Made by a program: the position numbers and the translations under genes
Assembly (NCBI GenBank): GCA_003563005.1
Contig: PWTC01000084.1
Coordinates: forward strand, 1 to 39,709
Direction of reading: 5' to 3'
Length of the DNA: 39,709 bases
Source: Candidatus Acetothermia bacterium
GTDB lineage: Bacteria; Bipolaricaulota; Bipolaricaulia; Bipolaricaulales; Bipolaricaulaceae
Shown: piece by piece, positions 7,588-14,556 of the stretch
Position numbering within the stretch: position 1 is the first letter of the stretch
How the letters are laid out: each line of letters starts with the position of its first letter
The notes under the pieces: model-generated
Told to the model about the DNA's origin: nothing
The model's database searches: none
The model's input: only the letters and a program-made list of their open reading frames with translations

Positions 7588-8451
7588 ATGACGGACAAAC
7601 GCTCGAAGGTCACGATCCCGGATCTCTACGCCATGGTGGAGCGAGGGGAGCCGATCAGCTTCCTCACCGCTTACGACTACCCGACGGCGCTGCTGGAGGA
7701 CCGGGCCGGGATGGACATGATCCTCGTGGGGGACTCAGGCGCCATGTGCCTGCTTGGCCACACGTCGACGCTGCCGGCCACGATGGACTTCATGGTACAG
7801 ATCACCGCAGCCGTTTCCCGGGCTGCCTCGCGGGCGTTCGTGGTGGGCGACATGCCGTACATGTCCTACCAGCCCTCGGACGAAATGGCTGTCCGCAATG
7901 CGGGACGGTTCATCTCCGAGGGTGGCGCGGATGCGGTCAAGCTTGAAGGTGGCGCACGCATGGCGGACCGCGTACAGGCCATCGTGGACGCGGGAATCCC
8001 GGTGATGGGGCACATCGGCCTCACCCCTCAGGCGGCGAGCATGATCGGCGGCCTGAAGTCCCAGGGGCGGAGCGCCGAGGTGGCGCTGGAGCTGCTCGAC
8101 GACGCGGAGATCCTCGAGGAGGCCGGCGCGTTCGCCATCCTTGTGGAGGCGGTCCCTGCGAGGGTGGCGGAGGTGATCGTACGTCAGGCGAGCGTTCCGA
8201 TTTTGTCGATCGGATCTGGAGGAGCCTGTCACGGTCAGTTGCTGATCGTGCACGATATCCTATCCTTGTTCGAGGCCTTCACACCCAAGTTCGTCAAGAA
8301 ATACACCGACATCGCCAGCCCGATGCTGGAGGCTTTCCAGAGTTACATCAAGGACGTCAAGGAGAGGAGATTCCCCGCCGCGGAGCATGAATACCGCATC
8401 CCGGACGAGGAGTGGAGAAGGCTGGAGAAGGCGATCGAGGAGGACGCATGA
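7588..8451 (+). CDS. panB: PanB-type ketoacid hydroxymethyltransferase
   Basis: TIM-barrel enzyme of the 3-methyl-2-oxobutanoate hydroxymethyltransferase family, which adds a hydroxymethyl group from methylene-THF to a 2-oxoacid (ketopantoate synthesis in the classical case). The 287 residues keep the expected active-site positions: GDS and GDMP magnesium aspartates, Lys and Glu in VKLEGG, His in GHIGLTPQ, and Glu in LVEAVP. The usual GDSLGM is altered to GDSGAM, and the C-terminus is longer and acidic. ATG 7588 has AAGGAGG upstream. It overlaps the next gene by ATGA. No panC, panD or panE is nearby, so the real substrate may be a different ketoacid. Confidence 0.85.
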   Translation: MTDKRSKVTIPDLYAMVERGEPISFLTAYDYPTALLEDRAGMDMILVGDSGAMCLLGHTSTLPATMDFMVQITAAVSRAASRAFVVGDMPYMSYQPSDEMAVRNAGRFISEGGADAVKLEGGARMADRVQAIVDAGIPVMGHIGLTPQAASMIGGLKSQGRSAEVALELLDDAEILEEAGAFAILVEAVPARVAEVIVRQASVPILSIGSGGACHGQLLIVHDILSLFEAFTPKFVKKYTDIASPMLEAFQSYIKDVKERRFPAAEHEYRIPDEEWRRLEKAIEEDA

Positions 8452-9398
8452 ACCAACACAAGGTAGCCGAGATGATGGAACGGCACGGCATCCCCGGGCG
8501 TGATGTCTACGAACTCCCGGACAGCTCACACAGATTCCCTGATGGCGCGCAGTATCGCATGGAGATCTCGGGCATCGAGCGGCCGGGCGTGCTGGAAGCC
8601 GTCATCGATGAAGCCAAAAAGCGCAACGTCCCCGTCCACAGGATGATCTCCGCGGTCATGGGGGCGACGCTGCTCTCCCGATCGGAATTGCGTGACTTCG
8701 CCCAGATCGCGGCCGAAGGCCGTGTGGAGGTCATCCTCACACCCGGACCCCGCTCCGGCTGGGACACCGGAAGGCAGCTGGTGACGCCGGAGGGCGGTCT
8801 CTCGGGGCTCAGGTTCCGAGGTTCGGATCAGCTTCGGTACGTGATCGCCGACATCATGCGCGCGGTCGAAGTGGGCTTCCGTGGATTCCTCGTACTGGAC
8901 GAGGGACTTCTCTGGCTCCTTTCGAAGATGCGCGCCGCGGGAGATCTCCCCAAGGACGTAGTGTTCAAGGTGTCCGTGTTCGCCGGGCACGGCAATGCGG
9001 CCGGCGCTAGGGTGCTCGAGGAGCTAGGGGCCAACACGTTCAACCCACTTGGTGACCTGTCGCTCCCCGCGCTCGCCTCGATCCGCCGCGGGGTGAAGAT
9101 GCCCTTGGATCTTCATATCTACCTCACGGACTCCTTCGGCGGGTTCAACCGCTTCTACGATGCCCCGGAGATGGTCCGCACGTGTGCGCCCTGCTACTTC
9201 AAACTCGAGCCGGGACCGGCATGCGTGGTCGGCCCGGGAGCACTGTACAAACCCTGGGTCTCCGAGGCCATGCTCGCCGACTGGGGAAGGGAAAAGGTCA
9301 AGCACGCGGAGATCATCCGTGAACTCGTTGATGCATCGCTGCCCGGTGCGGTCCTCTCCGACTGGGGCGTGGACGACCTCGCGGTGCCACGCGTCTGA
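8448..9398 (+). CDS. Unknown TIM-barrel-like protein, possibly U32-peptidase-like
   Basis: I do not recognise this 316-residue protein with confidence. The pattern of alternating beta strands and helices (VEVILTPGPRSGWDTG, GFLVLDEGLLWLL, VVFKVSVFAGHGNAAGARVLEELGANTFNP, LDLHIYLTDSFGGFNRFY) suggests a TIM barrel, remotely like U32-type or radical-SAM-barrel proteins but without a CxxxCxxC cluster. It contains a CAPCYFKLEPGPACVVGPG segment with three cysteines. It is translationally coupled to panB (ATGA) and followed 30 nt later by the ligase gene, so it is almost certainly an enzyme of the same pathway. Confidence 0.8.
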   Translation: MNQHKVAEMMERHGIPGRDVYELPDSSHRFPDGAQYRMEISGIERPGVLEAVIDEAKKRNVPVHRMISAVMGATLLSRSELRDFAQIAAEGRVEVILTPGPRSGWDTGRQLVTPEGGLSGLRFRGSDQLRYVIADIMRAVEVGFRGFLVLDEGLLWLLSKMRAAGDLPKDVVFKVSVFAGHGNAAGARVLEELGANTFNPLGDLSLPALASIRRGVKMPLDLHIYLTDSFGGFNRFYDAPEMVRTCAPCYFKLEPGPACVVGPGALYKPWVSEAMLADWGREKVKHAEIIRELVDASLPGAVLSDWGVDDLAVPRV

Positions 9399-9428
9399 GC
9401 GGCCTCTGCCCTGCACGAAGGAGGAGCG

Positions 9429-10820
9429 ATGGACTTCGAAGACGTCTTGACGTTGATCAAAGACAACCGCATCGAGCGCGTCGATCTGCGGGGCGTGGAC
9501 CTGATGGGACGTCTGCGCCGGCTCACCCTGCCGGTGAGCGAGATGACGCCGGATCTGTTCAGGCGGGGCGTCGGGGCGGACGCGTTCAACTACGGACTGG
9601 GAGACGTGGAGCGGAGTGACGTGGTGCTCGTTCCGGATCCGAGTACCGCCCGCATCGATCCGACGCGCGAGCTGCCCACGGTGACCATGATCGCGGACCT
9701 GGCTCACGCCGATGGTGAACTGCTCCCGGCTGCACCGCGCTCGGTGGCCCGCAAGGCACAGGGCCTGCTGGCGCAGGAGGGGCTTGCGGACGAAGCCCGC
9801 CTGGGGGTCGAGCTGGAGTTCTACGTGTTCGACTCGCTGCACGTGGACGACGGGCCGTTGTCCCAAGCCTTCAGCATTCTGCCGATCGAGGGCGACGCCT
9901 GTCTCAGCCTGGACGCGCTGCCCAGCGCGCGGACAGCGTATCACGCAGGGGGAACGGAAGACCGCGGGCTCGACTTGCGTGACGAGGTCACGGGGATCTT
10001 GGAGACCTGGGGTGTCCCGGTGCGCTACCACCACCACGAGGCAGGCTCGCTGGGGCACAACGAGATCGAGCTGGGGTTCGGGGACCTCTTGGAGGCAGCC
10101 GACTGGACGGTGCTCATCAAGGACCTCGTGGCGCGGCTCGCCTCCGAGCGGGGGATGGTCGCTTGTTTCCTTCCCAAACCGCTTCACGGGCAGCCGGGCA
10201 ATGGACTCCACTTCCACCAGTACCTCGTCCGCGCCGGGGTGAACCTTTGTGCCGACGGCGACGGGCTTTCACAGCTAGCGCTCCGGTGGATCGGTGGGCT
10301 CCTCACTCACGGGCGGGCATTGTCGGCCTGGGTGACACCGTCGACCAACTCCTACCGAAGGCTGGTTCCGGGACACGAGGCCCCCGTCCACCTCGCCTTC
10401 GGGCACGCCAACCGCACGGCGGCGGTACGGGTGCCCGGATATGCCAAGGGGTCGGGCACCATGCGATTCGAGTACCGGGTCCCTGATCCGACCTGCAACC
10501 CCTACCTCGCCTTCGCTGCTTGCCTCATGGCCGGCCTCGACGGGGTCAGACGGGACATCGACCCGGTGGCCAAGGGCTGGGGGCCGTGGGACGAGAACCT
10601 GTACCAGTTGAGTGGGCGCAAGGCGGATCGTATCCACATGCTGCCGCGCGATCTTCACGAGGCGGCGGAGGCGCTTCGCTCCGATCACGCTTTCCTGACC
10701 TACGGTGATGTGTTCCCGCAGGCGCTTGTGGATGCTTGGGTGCGGAGCCGGATCGACGAGGCGCGGGCGGTGGCGGCGCGGCCTCACCCGCACGAGTTCA
10801 GACTCTACGGAGGTTGGTGA
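9429..10820 (+). CDS. Glutamine synthetase-family ligase
   Basis: ATP-dependent carboxylate-amine ligase of the glutamine synthetase type I/GlnT-PuuA-like superfamily, 463 residues. Visible motifs: GVELEFYVFD with metal ligands Glu128 and Glu130, HHEAGSLGHNEIELGF, the ATP/metal segment LPKPLHGQPGNGLHFHQ, TNSYRRLVPGHEAPVH, NRTAAVRVPG, and RFEYRVPDPTCNPYLAFAA. The fold core is complete, so it should be active. Its place between a PanB homologue and an amidohydrolase points to gamma-glutamylation or amidation of a pathway intermediate rather than bulk ammonia assimilation. A good Shine-Dalgarno (GAAGGAGGAG) precedes the ATG. The stop overlaps the next start (GTGA). Confidence 0.9.
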   Translation: MDFEDVLTLIKDNRIERVDLRGVDLMGRLRRLTLPVSEMTPDLFRRGVGADAFNYGLGDVERSDVVLVPDPSTARIDPTRELPTVTMIADLAHADGELLPAAPRSVARKAQGLLAQEGLADEARLGVELEFYVFDSLHVDDGPLSQAFSILPIEGDACLSLDALPSARTAYHAGGTEDRGLDLRDEVTGILETWGVPVRYHHHEAGSLGHNEIELGFGDLLEAADWTVLIKDLVARLASERGMVACFLPKPLHGQPGNGLHFHQYLVRAGVNLCADGDGLSQLALRWIGGLLTHGRALSAWVTPSTNSYRRLVPGHEAPVHLAFGHANRTAAVRVPGYAKGSGTMRFEYRVPDPTCNPYLAFAACLMAGLDGVRRDIDPVAKGWGPWDENLYQLSGRKADRIHMLPRDLHEAAEALRSDHAFLTYGDVFPQALVDAWVRSRIDEARAVAARPHPHEFRLYGGW

Positions 10821-11824
10821 ACGCATTCCGCCGGGGCGGCTACACGTTGGGAGGAAGCGCGCCGGGTCCGCGGGGGACGATCGCCGACGTGCCCGGCGTG
10901 CGCGTGGGTCATGCCACCCGGATCGAAGGGGAGGGTCCCTGTGCCGTGCGCACAGGCGTGACCGTTGTCGTGCCCCCTGGGGACGTGTATGCGCGCCCAT
11001 GTCCAGCGGGAGCGTTCGTGCTCCACGGGCATGGGAAGGCTGCCGGTCTGTGGCAGCTTATCCACCTGGGGGCGCTGGAAACGCCGCTGATCATCACCAA
11101 CACGCTGGCGGTGGGGGTGGGTTTCGATGCGCTTGTGTCGTGGACCCTGGCGCGGCATCCACACGCCCGCTCGATCAACCCGGTGGTGCTGGAGTGCAAC
11201 GATGGGTACCTGTCAGCGATCGAGGCGCGGCCGGTGCGCGAGGAAGACGCGCGCGAGGCACTCGCCCACGCCGCTGACGACGTCGCCGAAGGCTGTGTGG
11301 GCGCCGGCACGGGAATGCGGGCCTTCGGCCACAAATCGGGCGTGGGCACGGCCTCGTGCCGGGTAGGGGCGTTCTCTTTGGGAGCGTTGGTCGTCCCGAA
11401 CATGGGGCGGGCCAGCGACCTCAGGTGCGGCTTCGCAGATCCGGAGCTCGCCATCGCGAGAGAGGACGTTCCTGAGCAAGGATCGGTGGTGGTCGTCCTG
11501 GCGACGGACGCCCCCCTCCTTCCCAGGCAACTGGGTCTCCTGGCACGCCGCGGGGCGCTGGGGCTAGCGCGAACGGGTGCCCCGGCCGATCCGGGCAGCG
11601 GCGACTTTCTCGTCGCCTTCAGCACGGGGTGGCGCATGGATCGCGAGGCGGCCCTGCAGCAGGCCCCCTTCATCCCAGATGCCGCGCCGGCGACGGCACA
11701 GCTCTACCGGGGGGCCGCGCAGGTGACCGAGGAGGCCGTGTGGTCCGCGATGATCGCCGCCGAGGCCATGACGGGTCGAGACGGGCGATCCGCCCCAAGA
11801 CTCCGACTTCTGCGCCGCGGTTGA
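10817..11824 (+). CDS. P1-family (DmpA/BapA-like) N-terminal nucleophile hydrolase
   Basis: Peptidase family S58/P1 (DmpA fold) self-processing aminopeptidase/amidase, 335 residues. Characteristic segments are IADVPGVRVGHAT, TGVTVVVP, LITNT-like IIITNTLAVG, GAGTGM, KSGVGTAS, LGALVVPNMG and QGSVVVVLATDAPLLP. By analogy with DmpA, autocleavage would occur before Ser223 (Gly222-Ser223), giving chains of about 222 and 113 residues; this is inferred from family knowledge. Relatives cut N-terminal D-Ala, beta-amino or other amides. GTG 10817 overlaps the ligase stop and has GGAGG upstream. It is the last gene of the panB-ligase operon and may remove a protecting amide made earlier. Confidence 0.88.
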   Translation: MNAFRRGGYTLGGSAPGPRGTIADVPGVRVGHATRIEGEGPCAVRTGVTVVVPPGDVYARPCPAGAFVLHGHGKAAGLWQLIHLGALETPLIITNTLAVGVGFDALVSWTLARHPHARSINPVVLECNDGYLSAIEARPVREEDAREALAHAADDVAEGCVGAGTGMRAFGHKSGVGTASCRVGAFSLGALVVPNMGRASDLRCGFADPELAIAREDVPEQGSVVVVLATDAPLLPRQLGLLARRGALGLARTGAPADPGSGDFLVAFSTGWRMDREAALQQAPFIPDAAPATAQLYRGAAQVTEEAVWSAMIAAEAMTGRDGRSAPRLRLLRRG

Positions 11825-11847
11825 ACCCGGAGCACTCCGCGGACGAC
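11823..11847 (+). promoter_or_regulatory. Possible ECF-type autoregulated promoter
   Basis: GAAC (11823-11826) and CGAC (11844-11847) are 17 nt apart just upstream of the ECF sigma gene, resembling the GAAC/CGTC pattern that ECF factors often use at their own promoter. The match is short and could be chance. Confidence 0.3.
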
Positions 11848-11966
11848 ATACATTGGGAGGGAGGAGCCGCCCAGCGGCGAGGTGGCCCTTGACCCTCGAC
11901 CGTGGGAGCACAAGGCCCGAGCGCGATCGGACGCAGCGAGAGTATCGAACAGGGACAGGAGGCAGC

Positions 11967-12482
11967 TTGGTCGACGATCAAGGGGCGGTCGCCGATGTGG
12001 GGCGTGGAGACCGGCGTGCGTTTGAGTCCCTGTACCATCGCTATGCAGACCGCGTGTACCGATTCGCCTTCACCTTGCTGCGGAACCGACACCTCGCCGA
12101 GGAGGTCGTGCAGGAGACGTTCATCGCTGTCTGGAAGGGGGCCAAGGGGTTCGAGGGTCGGTCCCAGGTGTCGAGCTGGCTCTTTGGGATCGCGCGCAAC
12201 CAGGCCCACGCGCTCCTCAGGCGAGAGGCCAGGGGGGAACGGGCACGGGAGCTTCCCGCACCTCTGCCCGATCCCGAGGAGGCGTTCGCGCGGGATCAGC
12301 TGGCGAGCCGCGTATGGGAAGCGTTGGGAAGACTGTCCGAAGCGCACCGTGAGGTGGTCTTCCTGGCCTACTACGAGGGCATGTCGTACCAGGACATCGC
12401 GCAGATGCTCTCCCTTCCGGAGGGAACGGTGAAGTCACGCATGCATCATGCGCGACGAGCGCTGGCGGAGGTGTTGACGTGA
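11967..12482 (+). CDS. ECF-type RNA polymerase sigma factor
   Basis: Sigma70-family extracytoplasmic-function factor, 171 residues. Region 2 covers about residues 12-80 (AFESLYHRYADRVYRFAF, QETFIAVWK, SSWLFGIARN), and region 4 about residues 110-168 with the helix-turn-helix MSYQDIAQMLSLPEGTVKSRMHHAR. The TTG start is chosen because AGGAGG lies 4 nt upstream and the protein then begins exactly where ECF homology does. The stop overlaps the start of the anti-sigma gene (GTGA), the classical arrangement for a sigma factor held by its partner. Confidence 0.92.
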   Translation: MVDDQGAVADVGRGDRRAFESLYHRYADRVYRFAFTLLRNRHLAEEVVQETFIAVWKGAKGFEGRSQVSSWLFGIARNQAHALLRREARGERARELPAPLPDPEEAFARDQLASRVWEALGRLSEAHREVVFLAYYEGMSYQDIAQMLSLPEGTVKSRMHHARRALAEVLT

Positions 12483-12865
12483 GGCAGGATTGCACAGAAA
12501 CGCGGGAACTGCTCACTTGGTATGCCAGCGGCGGACTGGCCCCTTCCGAGCAGGGAACCGTGCTGGCGCACCTCGGTGCCTGCGAGGCATGCCGACTGGA
12601 ACTGGCGGAGGCGCTCCGCGTGGCGCGTGCAGTGCGCAGCACGGTGCGCCAGATCCCCGGCCCGCCAAGGCGGGCTCTGGCGCACGTACTGGCGAACACG
12701 GAGGGCGTTCCCATAGCCGAGATCGAGATGGGGTCGTCCTTGGCGGGGGTCAGCTTGGGCATGTCCGCTGGGGAGCGGGGCTTGCCCATAAGAGGCCGGC
12801 TGCGGCTGCTCGGTCGCGAGGTGGAGATCTTCCGGGTCTCCCGAAGCCTGAGCGCCGCTGTGTAG
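12479..12865 (+). CDS. Zinc-finger anti-sigma factor
   Basis: Short anti-sigma-like protein of 128 residues. The N-terminal zf-HC2/ZAS-like domain has Cys5, then His31, Cys35 and Cys38 (HLGACEAC), the HxxxCxxC arrangement of zinc anti-sigma factors. No membrane segment is visible, so it would be cytosolic and possibly redox- or zinc-responsive. The C-terminal half (GRLRLLGREVEIFRVS) is unfamiliar. It starts with GTG overlapping the sigma stop. Confidence 0.8.
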   Translation: MRQDCTETRELLTWYASGGLAPSEQGTVLAHLGACEACRLELAEALRVARAVRSTVRQIPGPPRRALAHVLANTEGVPIAEIEMGSSLAGVSLGMSAGERGLPIRGRLRLLGREVEIFRVSRSLSAAV

Positions 12866-12894
12866 CTACCAGCATAGCAGAAGGAGGCAAGACG

Positions 12895-13209
12895 ATGGGA
12901 GAGCACAAGAACGAGGCCGCGGAAGTGCGGGAGATCCTGGATGTTGTTTCGGATCGTGTTCCGGGCTTGTTGCGTGGACTGAGGGATGTTCTCTATTCGC
13001 GTGAGGCCGCGGAGAGCATGGCCGACTCGGTGGCCACCTTCTACAAGAAGCTCACGGAGGCGGGGATCCCCAAAGAGGACGCGCTGGAAATGGCCCGTGG
13101 GTACATGATCAACCTGCGCGAGCTGGTCGGGGGCAAGGGGATCAACATCGGTAACTTCGACACGGGGTCGAAGCATCGCGAGCGAGGAGGCGCGGAGGAC
13201 GAGGGCTGA
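12895..13209 (+). CDS. Small helical hypothetical protein in ECF operon
   Basis: Unrecognised 104-residue, charged, mostly helical cytosolic protein (REILDVVSDRVPGLLRGLRDVLYS; MADSVATFYKKLTEAG) with a flexible Gly/Glu-rich C-terminus. ATG 12895 has a perfect AAGGAGG 7 nt upstream, stronger than those of its neighbours, so it may be the most highly translated product of the operon. Its stop overlaps the next ATG (TGATG). Confidence 0.7.
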   Translation: MGEHKNEAAEVREILDVVSDRVPGLLRGLRDVLYSREAAESMADSVATFYKKLTEAGIPKEDALEMARGYMINLRELVGGKGINIGNFDTGSKHRERGGAEDEG

Positions 13210-13466
13210 TGCGTTGGCTGGGCGTCATCTGGGCCGTCCTGTGTCTGTTGGGTTCGCTGGTGACGGTGGGGCTGGGGTTCTTCTGGCAACGCCGTCGCGC
13301 GGTTGCCCGCTTCCGGCGGCGCCTGCGCCGCCGGGGGCTAGATCGCGAGGTGGCCGCCGAGTTTGCAGAATGGTATCGGGGGCTCCTCCCGCTGCGTGAG
13401 CTTGCCCAATCAGGGCGGCGCGGGAGGAGCCCGGCGGAGCAAGACGGTCGATCGGGCGGAGGCTGA
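13209..13466 (+). CDS. Small single-pass membrane protein in ECF operon
   Basis: An 85-residue protein with one N-terminal transmembrane segment (about residues 4-26) followed by a very basic stretch (WQRRRAVARFRRRLRRRG) and a polar tail. The topology is probably N-out/C-in by the positive-inside rule. It is coupled to the preceding gene by TGATG. Function unknown; with the helical protein it may be the envelope-linked part of the ECF system. It ends directly against the convergent Nudix gene. Confidence 0.65.
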   Translation: MRWLGVIWAVLCLLGSLVTVGLGFFWQRRRAVARFRRRLRRRGLDREVAAEFAEWYRGLLPLRELAQSGRRGRSPAEQDGRSGGG

Positions 13467-13946
13467 TCAGCCGCCGGCAAGGGCCAGCGCGGCCAACGTT
13501 TTCGCATCCCCGTGGCCTTCTCTGGCCATGGACAGGATGCTCGGCACGGCGAAGAACCTCGCTTCGTCCACCTCCGATCGCCCCGTCGCCTCACCCGTGA
13601 TCCCCTGGGCTAGAAAGAGCGTGATGCGTTCGTTCGAGTACCCGGGTGTGGGGAAGATGGTGCCGAGTTGTGTCCACCGTGAGGCCTGCAGACCCGTCTC
13701 CTCGAGGAGTTCGCGCTGTGCGGTGGCCAGGGGTGGTTCCCCGGGCTCCCGTGTTCCGGCTGGTATCTCCCACAAATCCCCTCCTGCCCCCACCCGCGAT
13801 TGGCGTACGAGAAGGACACGCCCGAAGGGATCACGGACAAGGACCGCCACAGCCCCCGGATGCTCGACGAGTTCTCGCGCTCCTTCGGGAGTCTGAATCA
13901 GACGGACGCTGACGAGGCGACCACGATAACCATACGTTGCCTTCAC
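13467..13946 (-). CDS. Nudix hydrolase, ADP-ribose pyrophosphatase-like
   Basis: Nudix pyrophosphohydrolase of 159 residues. A complete Nudix box (GTREPGEPPLATAQRELLEE, then TGL) fits Gx5Ex7REUxEExGU, and the proline about 15 residues downstream (FPTPGYSNE) fits the ADP-ribose pyrophosphatase subfamily. It likely hydrolyses ADP-ribose or a related nucleoside diphosphate linked compound. The Shine-Dalgarno is AGGAGGGGAG before the ATG. It converges with the ECF operon without any spacer. Confidence 0.9.
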   Translation of the reverse strand: MKATYGYRGRLVSVRLIQTPEGARELVEHPGAVAVLVRDPFGRVLLVRQSRVGAGGDLWEIPAGTREPGEPPLATAQRELLEETGLQASRWTQLGTIFPTPGYSNERITLFLAQGITGEATGRSEVDEARFFAVPSILSMAREGHGDAKTLAALALAGG

Positions 13947-14033
13947 ACTCCCCTCCTTTTGTGATCTCCCATGGTTGCCTTCACGAAGCCGGGCTGCAAG
14001 GTCTTCCGCGCTGCTCTCGGCGCCCCTCCGGCG

Positions 14034-14061
14034 TTGCAGCGTTCGGGGCGGAGGCTACACT
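14034..14061 (+). promoter_or_regulatory. Sigma70-like promoter of the carbonic-anhydrase-like gene
   Basis: TTGCAG (14034-14039), 16-nt spacer, TACACT (14056-14061), with the start codon at 14086 and GGAAGGGGG between, giving a short leader. Confidence 0.6.
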
Positions 14062-14085
14062 GGGCGGGCCGCGGAAGGGGGCGCG

Positions 14086-14556
14086 ATGGAAGGAACGCAA
14101 GGGGGGTTCGCCACGGCGGTGAACTGCATGGACGGCCGGGTACAAGACCCGGTGACGGACTGGCTCAAGGACCTGTGCTGCGTGGAGTACGTGGACGTGA
14201 TCACCGAGCCGGGTCCGGTGCGGCTGTTGGCCGAGGGTGATGCTGTGGCGGCCGACTCCATCCGAAGACGTGTCGAGGTCTCGGTGCGCGCGCACGGATC
14301 GTCGGTGGTGGCCGTGGTGGCCCACGGCGACTGCGCGGGCAACCCTGTTTCGCCCGAGGAGCAGCAGACGCAGCTCCTTCGGGCGGTGGAGCGTGTCGCT
14401 GGTTGGGACCTCGGTGTCAGCGTGCTGGGCCTGTGGGTCGACGAAGGCTGGGAGGTCCAGCAGCTCGGCGCAGGAGGCACCCCGATGACCTGCCCTCACG
14501 GGGTCTCCCCAGCGAGCGATCGTGCCGACAGAGCCCGTCAGGGCGAGCTCACGTAA
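14086..14556 (+). CDS. Beta-carbonic-anhydrase-like small protein
   Basis: Compact 156-residue protein resembling a small putative carbonic anhydrase family. It has NCMDGRVQDPV (Cys plus the Asp-Arg dyad) and VVAHGDCAGNPV (His and Cys), i.e. the Cys-His-Cys zinc set of beta-carbonic anhydrases in a shortened fold. It would interconvert CO2 and bicarbonate, but many short homologues are untested. The start is ATG 14086, after GGAAGGGGG; longer upstream reading frames are not supported. The 3' end overlaps the convergent M28 peptidase gene by 19 nt. Confidence 0.75.
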   Translation: MEGTQGGFATAVNCMDGRVQDPVTDWLKDLCCVEYVDVITEPGPVRLLAEGDAVAADSIRRRVEVSVRAHGSSVVAVVAHGDCAGNPVSPEEQQTQLLRAVERVAGWDLGVSVLGLWVDEGWEVQQLGAGGTPMTCPHGVSPASDRADRARQGELT

